DNA from: Pseudomonas triticifolii | Lineage (GTDB): Bacteria > Pseudomonadota > Gammaproteobacteria > Pseudomonadales > Pseudomonadaceae | Reading direction: 5' to 3' | DNA: 64,000 nucleotides | NCBI RefSeq assembly: GCF_014358015.1 | Contig: NZ_JACONV010000016.1 | Location: 1-64,000, forward strand | In this document: piece by piece, positions 8,166 through 16,134 of the stretch | Position numbering within the stretch: position 1 is the first letter of the stretch | How the letters are laid out: each line of letters opens with the position of its first letter | Translations under genes and position numbers: made by a program | Notes under the pieces: model-generated | The model's database searches: none | Seen by the model: only the letters and a program-made list of their open reading frames with translations | Told to the model about the DNA's origin: nothing

Positions 8166-8999
8166 ATGAAACCGGAAACAACCCTGCGTACTGTCGACAG
8201 CATCGATTCAAACTATCTGGCGGCCTGCGAACTGGCTGACTGCTCGCACTCGCTGGCAGAACACGTTGCAACACTGTCCGCACCATCTCTCCTGGACACC
8301 GCGCCGCCTGACGCCGAGGCGGGAACGGCAGGCACGGCAGAGGGCGCGGTAGTCGGCGGCAGCCTGATTGCCTTCGCCGAGGGCGTATCGCGTCAGAACA
8401 AGGAAGACATCATGGACTCCTTCCTGTTTGCCACACTGGTGGCCAACAAGGCGTTCAATCCCGAGTCGCAAAGTGACCTCTGGTACGGCAAGTTCAACGA
8501 CGTGCTGTCCAAGCTGGGCTGGCTGTCCACCCACTGGAGCTACGCTCGATACCGCGCCGCGCAGCAGCGCTTCTCGATGGATGAGGTGGGGCTGGAAATT
8601 CTCGGCTCGGCCATCGCTGCGGCGAGCCTGCCAGGGCCTGCGTCGGTGGCCATGCTGAAGGTCGCCAAGGATGCAGTGACTGCCTTGAGCGCCAAAAAGG
8701 AGCCATTGCGTCTTTTCGAGCGTCAGACCAAGACGCATCGCGGCGGTAACTTCCGCATTGCGGCCTGCTCCGAGTCCGCAGACGGAGGCGTCAGTCTGGC
8801 CATGGCCGCGGTTGCTTTCAGCGCCAATACCAACGTCACCAATGTGCTGTTCTGGGAATGGCAGCACTCGGATGTGGAAACGTATCGAGGTGAAAACAAC
8901 CTGGTCTTCAATACCCGCGTGTATGCGGGCGTTCGAGCGGTTGTGCAGGAGAAGCTTGGCAAAAGTGCCGAGAGCGCCATCGAAGCGTTCGAGATCTGA
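8166..8999 (+). CDS. Unassigned protein, paralogue A of four-gene island
   Basis: I do not recognise the family. It has 277 residues with no signal peptide or membrane segment. The first 75 or so residues are Ala/Ser/Gly-rich and absent from the other three paralogues. Then come a helical module starting DIMDSFLFATLVANKAF (about 80-96) with W and GW positions near 105-122, and a C-terminal alpha/beta-looking half containing RIAACSESADGG (about 195-206) and ending in A-IEAFEI. The same plan recurs in the three genes that follow (DxLLxxQL near the start, W-W pair, hydrophobic strand ending in a Cys, Y-x-x-R, final hydrophobic tail). A hairpin (9010-9032) separates it from the next gene. Confidence 0.8.
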   Translation: MKPETTLRTVDSIDSNYLAACELADCSHSLAEHVATLSAPSLLDTAPPDAEAGTAGTAEGAVVGGSLIAFAEGVSRQNKEDIMDSFLFATLVANKAFNPESQSDLWYGKFNDVLSKLGWLSTHWSYARYRAAQQRFSMDEVGLEILGSAIAAASLPGPASVAMLKVAKDAVTALSAKKEPLRLFERQTKTHRGGNFRIAACSESADGGVSLAMAAVAFSANTNVTNVLFWEWQHSDVETYRGENNLVFNTRVYAGVRAVVQEKLGKSAESAIEAFEI

Positions 9000-9009
9000 C
9001 CCGATGGGT

Positions 9010-9032
9010 GCGAAGGTGCCTGGCACCTTCGC
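9010..9032 (+). promoter_or_regulatory. Intercistronic perfect hairpin
   Basis: GCGAAGGTGCC / GGCACCTTCGC is an 11 bp perfect inverted repeat around a single T, between the stop of paralogue A and the strong ribosome site (AAGGAGGG) of paralogue B. With no T-run, RNA processing, transcript stabilisation or partial termination that lowers expression of B-D are the likeliest roles. Confidence 0.6.
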
Positions 9033-9056
9033 TCTCTCAACAAGGAGGGCTGTTAA

Positions 9057-9791
9057 ATGGAGCATATTTACGAGGGGGCCGTCGTCAACGCAGGGTGCTT
9101 GTTGTTTTTTCCTGAACAGGTGGCAGTGGATCGGCCCAACGATGTTCTGGATTCGTTGTTATACATTCAGTTGGCGGCGGCCAAAAAATATCCAAAATTT
9201 GTGGAGTTCGACAACTGGAAGGATACCTGGCTGGCGGCAACGCTGCGTTTTGGCTGGGCTCTCAAAGCCAGTGCCTATGTCAGTGAAGCACTGCCAACCG
9301 TCGATACTGTCTGGCGTCTGGCCAGTGGCGCATTGGCGACGTCAGTCCCGCCCCAAGAGCTGGCCCGCATTGAGACACTCGTTCGGCAGGCCTGCCTGCA
9401 GCCTCAGGATTACCCGGCACTCTACGTGTTGGGCCGTCACGCGATGCATGTCCAGATAGCGGGGCCGGAGCGCAGTATCGACGCTTTAGTGCCCGATTCA
9501 CCCAAGAGCACGACCGCAGTGGCGTTGCAACTGGGGCATGTCACGGCAGATGGCGCTCTGAACCTGACTCAACTGCATTTCACCACCCGCCAACCGCTGA
9601 CGGCCGGGTTTCTGTTCGACGCGCTTGAACCCGGCATGATGTGTGGCAACGTCGAGGTGACGGTCTACTCGATGCGATTGATGGATCAGGTTTACACGCC
9701 GTTCCGTGAAGCATTCGCCACCGCCCTGCAGGATCGGCGCGCTGCTCTGGTCCTGTCGCTGGAGGAGGTGTCCCATGAGTCCGGGCAGTGA
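9057..9791 (+). CDS. Unassigned protein, paralogue B of four-gene island
   Basis: A 244-residue protein of unknown function. Near residue 29 it carries DVLDSLLYIQLAAAKKY, the same helix motif as in the other three, then W-x-x-x-W and a GW. Its C-terminal half has the strand/turn pattern of the group (ALQLGHVTADGALNL) but a glycine where A, C and D have a cysteine, and it ends in an extended acidic tail. The ATG at 9057 follows AAGGAGGGCTGTTAA, an excellent ribosome site. The 3' end overlaps the start of paralogue C by 17 bp. Confidence 0.8.
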   Translation: MEHIYEGAVVNAGCLLFFPEQVAVDRPNDVLDSLLYIQLAAAKKYPKFVEFDNWKDTWLAATLRFGWALKASAYVSEALPTVDTVWRLASGALATSVPPQELARIETLVRQACLQPQDYPALYVLGRHAMHVQIAGPERSIDALVPDSPKSTTAVALQLGHVTADGALNLTQLHFTTRQPLTAGFLFDALEPGMMCGNVEVTVYSMRLMDQVYTPFREAFATALQDRRAALVLSLEEVSHESGQ

Positions 9792-10410
9792 AAGCTGTCT
9801 GTACGGGACCAACCTGGTGTCCTTCGGCGAGGGGGGCGAGGCCGGTTTGCGACAGGACGTCCTGGACTGCTTGCTGTATGCGCAGCTCAAGGCTGATGAC
9901 GAGACCTCGCGTCAACACAACTGGCGAGGGTGGCTGCACGCCTTTCAGCACTTCATGCAGAAGGCGGGAGCACGCCAGTCAGCCGTTGTTGGCGATAACA
10001 TGATGATCGTTCGTGGTCTAGGTGACCTGTCCAATCCGCGCTTTCTGGGCGCTTCCTCTTCGGCCGAACTTCGTGGCCTGTTCAATCGTTCGATCGACAC
10101 GCTCATGACCAGTGAACAGGCAAAAAACTACTTCCGTTCATGGTTCAGTTCTGGACGGTCCGAAAGTGTGCAGGTCGTGCCCTGTGTCATGGAGAGCGAC
10201 GACGAAGTGACGATCATGCTGTGTGGCATTCAACTGACAACGCTGGCGTTGAGGCCAGGATTTTTTTTCTGGGACGTGCTGCGTGGCGAGATGCGCGTGC
10301 ACTATGCCGGCGCTTCCTACCGCTTCAGCCGCACGCTGTTCGAGCCCTCGCGTTCGCAGGTTCAGGAAACGCTGGACAGCCATGCAACGCGCCAGATCAT
10401 CCAGTTGTAA
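9775..10410 (+). CDS. Unassigned protein, paralogue C of four-gene island
   Basis: A 211-residue protein of unknown function. The ATG at 9775 follows GGAGGAGGTGTCCC and overlaps the end of paralogue B; a longer in-frame extension upstream has no ribosome site. It shares with paralogue D, over its whole length, DVLDCLLYAQLKAD, a W-x-x-W pair, a VQVVPCVMESDDE / MLCGIQL strand pair and a C-terminal GASYRFSRTL...IIQL segment. C and D have the same predicted length and look like the closest pair. No signal peptide, membrane segment or catalytic motif is seen. Confidence 0.8.
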   Translation: MSPGSESCLYGTNLVSFGEGGEAGLRQDVLDCLLYAQLKADDETSRQHNWRGWLHAFQHFMQKAGARQSAVVGDNMMIVRGLGDLSNPRFLGASSSAELRGLFNRSIDTLMTSEQAKNYFRSWFSSGRSESVQVVPCVMESDDEVTIMLCGIQLTTLALRPGFFFWDVLRGEMRVHYAGASYRFSRTLFEPSRSQVQETLDSHATRQIIQL

Positions 10411-10443
10411 CGTGAAATAATTCCCATGGAGGGAAGTACAAGC

Positions 10444-11079
10444 ATGGACAGGCACGACAACAATGCTGTTTATCTGGGCGGTACACGCAGCATGGCCGCC
10501 TTCCTCCCAGGGCTGTCTGCGCAGGAAAGGACGGACCTTCAGGACGTGTTGCTGGATGCTCAGTTGTTCGCGGGAACACAGTTTGGCTTCGAGAGACAGT
10601 GGGCAAGCTGGATGCATTATTACCGCAACCGGCTCAAGTCCCGTGGTGTGCAGGAGAGAAGTCTGGTCACCAGCGATTCGTTGCTATTGAGCAGCGTGGC
10701 GGATTTGAGGGACGCGACTTTCGCGATCAAAGGCGTGACGGACCATCAACGCCTGGGCGACCTGGTTCGACGATCGTTTGATGCCATGGGCGTGTATCAG
10801 GCGGCAAGCGCCTATTTCGAACAAGGTTTCGACAATGGTCGTCTGGGCAGTTTCCAGATAGTGCCTTGTGCAAAGTCCGATTCTGGCCAGATCCTGATGT
10901 TGCTGTGTGGCTTGCATCTGGTGACTGACGCGTATTCGGCCGGAAGCCGCCGGCTGCTGTTTTTCTTCAAGGGCGGCAGCTACACCTTCGACCGCAGCCG
11001 GTACGCCGCATACCGCAGCGACGTGGCACGCTATCTGGGCAGCAAGAGCACCAGCATGATCAGCTCTTTCCAGATATGA
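10444..11079 (+). CDS. Unassigned protein, paralogue D of four-gene island
   Basis: A 211-residue paralogue of C: LQDVLLDAQLFAG helix motif, W-x-x-W, FQIVPCAKSDSG / LMLLCGLHLV strands, GGSYTFDRSRY and terminal SFQI. The ATG at 10444 is placed 10 bases after GGAGGG; the in-frame ATG at 10426 overlaps that ribosome site and is less likely. It is the last gene of the island. Its stop lies six bases from the stop of the convergent marC-type gene, with no terminator between, so readthrough would make antisense RNA to that gene. Confidence 0.8.
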   Translation: MDRHDNNAVYLGGTRSMAAFLPGLSAQERTDLQDVLLDAQLFAGTQFGFERQWASWMHYYRNRLKSRGVQERSLVTSDSLLLSSVADLRDATFAIKGVTDHQRLGDLVRRSFDAMGVYQAASAYFEQGFDNGRLGSFQIVPCAKSDSGQILMLLCGLHLVTDAYSAGSRRLLFFFKGGSYTFDRSRYAAYRSDVARYLGSKSTSMISSFQI

Positions 11080-11085
11080 GCCGCT

Positions 11086-11682
11086 TCATGGCACCAGATA
11101 GCCTTTGACGCCGGTGAAGATGATCTGTGCGGCCAGCGCGCAGACAAATAGCCCCATCAGGCGGCTGACGATCTGCAGGCCCTGGTCGCCAAGGATGCGT
11201 TCGATCCGGTTGGAGAGGTAAAGCACCACCCCGACTGTCAGGCTGGCCAGCGCAATACCCAACAGGGCAGTCAGCTTGTCATCCCAGTGCGGTTGACTGA
11301 CACCCATCACCAGCAACGCACCGATGGTGCCGGGGCCGACCGTGATGGGGATTGTGAGGGGGACGATGGTCACGTCCTGCTGAATGTTGTCGGTCTGCAC
11401 GGCCGACTTGCCCTGAGCCATGCCCAGCGCGGAAATGAACAGCACGCTGCCGGCGCCGATACGGAACGCATCGACCGTGATGCCGAAGACATCGAAAATC
11501 ACGCGGCCAAACAGGTACAGCAGAACGCTTGAAACCAGTGTCGCCAAGGCAACCTTCCAGGCCAGGCGCTTCTGTTCCTTGCGCGAATGTCCACGGGTCA
11601 GGCTGATGAAACAGGACAGGACGAAGAAGGGGCTGTAAAGCACCAGCATCTTCAGGTAAACGCTGGACAACACATGGAGCAT
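11086..11682 (-). CDS. MarC family integral membrane protein
   Basis: A 198-residue inner-membrane protein with six predicted hydrophobic segments and the MarC/YhgN signature PLTIPITVGPGTIGALLV in the middle. The function of the family is not established; early links to multiple antibiotic resistance were not upheld. It is a monocistronic gene on the minus strand, tail to tail with the four-paralogue island. Start ATG at 11680-11682. Confidence 0.9.
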   Translation of the reverse strand: MLHVLSSVYLKMLVLYSPFFVLSCFISLTRGHSRKEQKRLAWKVALATLVSSVLLYLFGRVIFDVFGITVDAFRIGAGSVLFISALGMAQGKSAVQTDNIQQDVTIVPLTIPITVGPGTIGALLVMGVSQPHWDDKLTALLGIALASLTVGVVLYLSNRIERILGDQGLQIVSRLMGLFVCALAAQIIFTGVKGYLVP

Positions 11683-11725
11683 GACGTGGGCTCTTTGCGG
11701 CAGTTGGCGGGCCAGGGGAGTCTAA

Positions 11726-11743
11726 CAGGCAGCGGGCTGCCTG
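11726..11743 (-). terminator. Hairpin downstream of retS
   Basis: CAGGCAGC-GG-GCTGCCTG, an 8 bp perfect stem 14 bp after the retS stop in the direction of transcription, before the start of the marC-type gene. No long T-run, so it is only a candidate terminator. Confidence 0.45.
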
Positions 11744-11756
11744 ACGCCTCGGCGTG

Positions 11757-14546
11757 TCAGTTTTGCCGGCAAAGATCAGCGTCCGATGTGAGTCCGCGTA
11801 CCTTTTCGCGTTGTTCAACCCAGTGTTCGACCAGCTCGCGCAGTTGAGACAGCTCAATGGGCTTGGCCATGTGGCCATCCATGCCTGCCTGACGTGCCCG
11901 GTCCTTGTGCTCGGTCAGAATGTGGGCGGTCAGCGCGACCACTGGCGTGCGCACACGCTGATTGCCGACCTCCCAGGCGCGCAGTTGCTCGGTGGCCGAG
12001 AAACCGTCGAGCACGGGCATTTCGCAGTCCATCAGCACCAGGTCGTAGCGCTGCGCTTTCATGGCGCGCAAGGCTTCTTCGCCGTTGCTGGCGGTATCGG
12101 GATTGAGATTGAGCTTGCCCAGCATGCCGCGTATCACTTTGGTCGAAATGCTGTTGTCTTCGGCGACCAGAATACGGAAATCGGTGGGCACACGAACCGG
12201 CATGTTCAACACGGGTGCCGGATTGAGCAGGGCGACACCCTTGTTCAATTGGGTCAGCTCGTCCGCCAGTGTGGTCTTGAGGGTGTACCCGGCGACCGGC
12301 TTGGCCAGAATGCGCTTGATCCCGGCATTACGGGCGATGATCTTGCTCGGCGCGTTGCTGATGCCGGTCAGCATGATCAGCAGGATGTCATGGTTCAGGC
12401 TTGGGTCTTCCTTGATCTTGGCGGACAGCTGCATGCCGGTCATGCCAGGCATGTTCTGGTCCAGTAACACCACATCAAAGTAATCGCGCAAGTGTGCCCG
12501 GGTGCGCAACAGCGCCAGCGCTTCCTTGCCGGACGCCACGGCACTGACGTTCAGGCCCCAGGCGCTGCACTGCTGGACCAGCACCTTGCGGCAGGTGTCG
12601 TTATCGTCGACCACCAGCACCCTGGCGTCTTTCAGCGGACTGTCCAGATCAAGCGTGGGCTGTTCAAGCAGTTTGGCGTCCAGTGGCAGGGTCAGCCATA
12701 ACGTGTTGCCCTGCGGACCGCCGTTCTGAATGCCGAACTCACCGTCCATCAGCACAATCAACTGTCGGGCAATCACCAGCCCAAGGTGCCCGCCAAGTTT
12801 ACTGCTGGCCAGGAAATTCTTGCTGTGCAGTTCGGCATGCAGCAGCGCATCGCGCTCCTCGTCCGACAATGACTCGCCACTGTCCTGCACGGAAATGCGC
12901 AAACGCGGTTTGCCGGATTTCGAAGCGTCGAGGGCCACAGCCAGAAGGATCTCGCCTTCCTCGGTTTTCTTCAGCGCGTTTTCCAGCAGGCTCAACAGCG
13001 TCTGACGCAAGCGGGTCGGGTCGCCACTGATGACTCGCGGGACCTGGGGATGTATCAGGCTGATGAGTTCGACCTGTTGCTGTTCTGCCTTGGCGCGGAA
13101 GATATTCAGGCAATCCTCGACCAGTGCACTGATGTCGAACTGCACATCGTCGAGCTCGATCTGCCCCGATTCCAGCTTGGTGATGTCGAGGATCTCGTTG
13201 ATCAGTGTCAGCAGCTCATTGCCCGCGCTGTGAATGGTCTGCACGTAATCGCGCTGCTTGACCGACAGCGGAGTGCCCAGCAGCAGTTCGGTCATGCCCA
13301 GAACACCGTTCATGGGTGTGCGTATCTCATGGCTGATCTTGGCCAGAAACTCGGCCTTGGCGTTGATCTCGGCAGTGCTGGCGGCCTGATCGCGGCTGAT
13401 GCTGAACCGGTCTTCAGTGATGCTGCGATGCCGTTCGCTCAAGGCGGTGCTCATCAGCAATCCGCTGATGCAGAATACGGCCAGCAGCGACAGGATCAGC
13501 CACTGCGGAGGCACCAGGCTCAGCCACAGCAGCCCTGGCAGAACGACCATGTAACCAATGTTGAAGGTGATCATGCCCAGTACGAACAGTCGTGCCGAGC
13601 GGTAGCCCTTCTGCCAGTGCCACACCGAGACTGCCAGGATGCTCAGTGTGGTCATGGACACCAGCACAAAGGTCAGAATGTTGATGGGCAGGTTATCGTC
13701 GAGCAGTACGACCAGTGCCCCAAGCGCCATGAGCACTGCATTGCCCAGCAGCAGACGGTCCAGCGCTTTCACATTGCGGTGGACGAAGAAGCAGTAGGTG
13801 TAGATCAGCCCGGCAATGGCCGCCATCAGCAAGGCGAGGTGCGCGCCGGGCGTCTGTGAAATGCTCAAGGACTCAAGCGGGCTGAGCAGGTTGAGCAGCA
13901 GCAGGGCGCTGAGTGCCAGCAAGGCTTCGCACGCCGCCAGCCAGAGGTTGCTGCGTGAGCGAGTGTGTCCGTAGCGGGTCAGGTTCTGGACGATCAGCAT
14001 GGCCAACGCGCCGAACAACAGGCCGAACAGGAACGGCTCGGTTTCATTGGCGGCACTTTCTATGGCAGGTTCCAGGGTAATGCTGGGGCGCATTTTCTGG
14101 GTTGAAACCAGCCGCAGGTAGATGTCCAGCGGCACGGCGCTTTGCGCAATGGTCAGCAGGAAATCGTTGGAAGGCAGTCGCTGGTCCTGCTTGGGCACCT
14201 CATTGCCCGTACGCATGTAATCAACCATGCGATCACCGTCCATGACATACATGTCGGCAGTGGCGAGGTCGGGGGCAAAGATGCGTAACAGTTGTTCGTG
14301 TTGGGTGGGATGCTGTCGATAATGCAGCCAGACGGCGCTGTTGCGGCCGGCCGCGACAACGTGCTCCAGTTCGACCGGGCTGAACTGATTCTGATAGCGG
14401 GCCGACCGGATTTCTTCAAGGTTCAGGGATGCCTTTTCATCGAGCAGTGTCGACCAGCCCGCGCCATGATCGGCCTGCGCCGAGAGCATGAAGAGCAGGG
14501 TCATCAACCCAATGGTCGAGGCTATGGCAATCCTGAGCCAGCGCAC
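11757..14546 (-). CDS. retS: Hybrid sensor kinase RetS
   Basis: RetS-type sensor: a signal/anchor helix at the N-terminus, a periplasmic 7TMR-DISM sensory domain (to about residue 185), a seven-helix membrane block (about 190-375), a HisKA helix with SHEIRTPMNG and H406, a degenerate ATPase domain, and two receiver domains with D696 (LLDQNMPG) and D840 (LMDCEMP). In P. aeruginosa RetS sits beside purD, as here, and binds GacS to hold down the Gac/Rsm switch to biofilm. The domain ATP-box reads DSGES instead of DxGxG. The GTG at 14544-14546 is chosen because AAGGGA lies seven bases upstream; the frame stays open into purD but has no ribosome site there. It is 929 residues. Confidence 0.92.
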   Translation of the reverse strand: MRWLRIAIASTIGLMTLLFMLSAQADHGAGWSTLLDEKASLNLEEIRSARYQNQFSPVELEHVVAAGRNSAVWLHYRQHPTQHEQLLRIFAPDLATADMYVMDGDRMVDYMRTGNEVPKQDQRLPSNDFLLTIAQSAVPLDIYLRLVSTQKMRPSITLEPAIESAANETEPFLFGLLFGALAMLIVQNLTRYGHTRSRSNLWLAACEALLALSALLLLNLLSPLESLSISQTPGAHLALLMAAIAGLIYTYCFFVHRNVKALDRLLLGNAVLMALGALVVLLDDNLPINILTFVLVSMTTLSILAVSVWHWQKGYRSARLFVLGMITFNIGYMVVLPGLLWLSLVPPQWLILSLLAVFCISGLLMSTALSERHRSITEDRFSISRDQAASTAEINAKAEFLAKISHEIRTPMNGVLGMTELLLGTPLSVKQRDYVQTIHSAGNELLTLINEILDITKLESGQIELDDVQFDISALVEDCLNIFRAKAEQQQVELISLIHPQVPRVISGDPTRLRQTLLSLLENALKKTEEGEILLAVALDASKSGKPRLRISVQDSGESLSDEERDALLHAELHSKNFLASSKLGGHLGLVIARQLIVLMDGEFGIQNGGPQGNTLWLTLPLDAKLLEQPTLDLDSPLKDARVLVVDDNDTCRKVLVQQCSAWGLNVSAVASGKEALALLRTRAHLRDYFDVVLLDQNMPGMTGMQLSAKIKEDPSLNHDILLIMLTGISNAPSKIIARNAGIKRILAKPVAGYTLKTTLADELTQLNKGVALLNPAPVLNMPVRVPTDFRILVAEDNSISTKVIRGMLGKLNLNPDTASNGEEALRAMKAQRYDLVLMDCEMPVLDGFSATEQLRAWEVGNQRVRTPVVALTAHILTEHKDRARQAGMDGHMAKPIELSQLRELVEHWVEQREKVRGLTSDADLCRQN

Positions 14547-14602
14547 AATCAAATCCCTTCGTGAGTGAATATCGGGTAAATCTACGTCGCACCGGGACAA
14601 CT

Positions 14603-14630
14603 GACCCGTCCCCCGTATGGAGAACGGGTC
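14603..14630 (-). terminator. Hairpin between purD and retS
   Basis: GACCCGT and ACGGGTC (7 bp arms, 14 bp apart) begin eight bases after the purD stop. No T-run follows, so it may end purD transcription weakly or be a retS leader structure. Confidence 0.4.
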
Positions 14631-14637
14631 TGATCGT

Positions 14638-15933
14638 TTACTCCTGGCTTTCACCACGCTCACGGGCAATGGCGCGGTAGCCAATGTCCTTGCGGTAGAA
14701 ACAACCTTCCCAATCGACTTCAGCGGCCAGTGCATAGGCATTTTTCTGTGCGGCACCAACACTTTCGCCCAGCGCTGTGGCACACAGTACACGACCACCA
14801 CTGGTCACGACACGATCGTCCTGCAATGCAGTGCCCGCGTGGAACACCTTGCCACTGAGTTTAGCGGCTTTGTCCAGACCGTTGATGACAGCACCCTTTG
14901 CGTAGTCGCCAGGATAGCCGCCCGCCGCCAGCACGATGCCCAGGCTGGGACGTGGATCCCATTGCGCTTCGACCTTGTCCAGCGCCTGCGCCAGCGCCGC
15001 CTCGACCAGCAGGACCAGGCTCGATTGCAGGCGCAGCATGACCGGTTGGGTTTCCGGGTCGCCGAAGCGGCAGTTGAACTCGATGACCTTGGGGTTACCC
15101 GCTTTGTCGATCATCAGACCAGCATAGAGGAAGCCGGTGTAAACGTTGCCTTCGTCTGCCATGCCCCGGACAGTCGGCCAGATCACCAGGTCCATCACGC
15201 GCTGATGAACCTCGGCAGTGACCACCGGTGCCGGGGAATAAGCACCCATGCCACCCGTGTTCGGACCGCTGTCGCCGTCGCCGACCCGTTTGTGATCCTG
15301 GCTGGTCGCCATCGGCAGCACGTTCTTGCCATCGACCATGACGATGAAGCTGGCTTCTTCGCCATCGAGGAACTCTTCGATCACGACGCGCGAGCCAGCA
15401 TCGCCAAAGGCATTGCCCGCCAGCATGTCACGTACGGCCTCTTCGGCCTCGCTCAGGGTCATGGCGACGATAACGCCCTTACCGGCTGCCAGGCCATCGG
15501 CCTTGATGACAATCGGTGCGCCTTTTTCGCGCAGGTAAGCCAGAGCCGGCTCGATTTCGGTGAAGTTCTGGTAATCGGCAGTCGGAATCTTGTGGCGTGC
15601 CAGGAAATCCTTTGTGAATGCCTTGGAACCCTCAAGCTGAGCAGCACCGGCGGTCGGGCCGAAGCAGTCCAGGCCGCGACTGCGGAACAGATCGACGACG
15701 CCTGCCACCAAGGGTACTTCAGGGCCGACGATGGTCAGGGAGACGTTCTTCTCGGCGAAGTCAGCCAGTTGCTCGAGTGCCAGCACGTCGATTGCGACGT
15801 TTTCGCACTTGGCCTCAATGGCAGTGCCTGCGTTCCCCGGTGCGACGAACACCTTCTGGATGCGTGGGTCCTGAGCGACTTTCCATGCCAGGGCGTGTTC
15901 ACGACCGCCACTGCCGATAATCAAAACATTCAT
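14638..15933 (-). CDS. purD: Phosphoribosylamine-glycine ligase PurD
   Basis: GAR synthetase, second step of purine synthesis: ATP-dependent ligation of glycine to phosphoribosylamine. At 431 residues it has normal length, with N-terminal NVLIIGSGGREHALAW, the ATP-grasp loop KADGLAAGKGV near residue 145 and the late motif EFNCRFGDPETQ. It is downstream of purH on the same strand, with a 201 bp gap that holds a long inverted repeat (16035-16094). Confidence 0.97.
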   Translation of the reverse strand: MNVLIIGSGGREHALAWKVAQDPRIQKVFVAPGNAGTAIEAKCENVAIDVLALEQLADFAEKNVSLTIVGPEVPLVAGVVDLFRSRGLDCFGPTAGAAQLEGSKAFTKDFLARHKIPTADYQNFTEIEPALAYLREKGAPIVIKADGLAAGKGVIVAMTLSEAEEAVRDMLAGNAFGDAGSRVVIEEFLDGEEASFIVMVDGKNVLPMATSQDHKRVGDGDSGPNTGGMGAYSPAPVVTAEVHQRVMDLVIWPTVRGMADEGNVYTGFLYAGLMIDKAGNPKVIEFNCRFGDPETQPVMLRLQSSLVLLVEAALAQALDKVEAQWDPRPSLGIVLAAGGYPGDYAKGAVINGLDKAAKLSGKVFHAGTALQDDRVVTSGGRVLCATALGESVGAAQKNAYALAAEVDWEGCFYRKDIGYRAIARERGESQE

Positions 15934-16034
15934 GTCAAAAACCTCGATGACGCTGATTCTGGGAGGTAGCGCGGCAATTCATCGTCGGATGACCCCGCGG
16001 TACGAGGTCGCAATGACGTAGGTGTATGCAAGGC

Positions 16035-16094
16035 GGATGGGGCTTCGCTGAGCGCAGTTGCCTCCTGGCAATGAGCATCAGCGGAGCCCCATCC
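16035..16094. repeat. Long inverted repeat between purH and purD
   Basis: Arms 16035-16051 and 16078-16094 pair over 17 bp with a single G-T wobble. The 26 bp between them holds a second stem (TTGCC 16058-16062, GGCAA 16067-16071). In the purH-purD RNA it would fold into a tall stem 40 bp below the purH stop. It could set the purH:purD ratio or be a small extragenic repeat. Confidence 0.7.
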
Positions 16095-16134
16095 AACGCA
16101 GCAGACGCCTGCGGCAGTGCGGCCGTTTCCTGAG

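Noticed and set aside
14547..14801. N-terminal extension of RetS into purD
   Set aside because: The extension would overlap purD, lacks a ribosome site, and precedes the natural signal/anchor sequence.
14617..15969. 450-codon open frame opposite purD
   Set aside because: Antisense shadow of purD; composition is typical of reverse-strand frames in GC-rich DNA.
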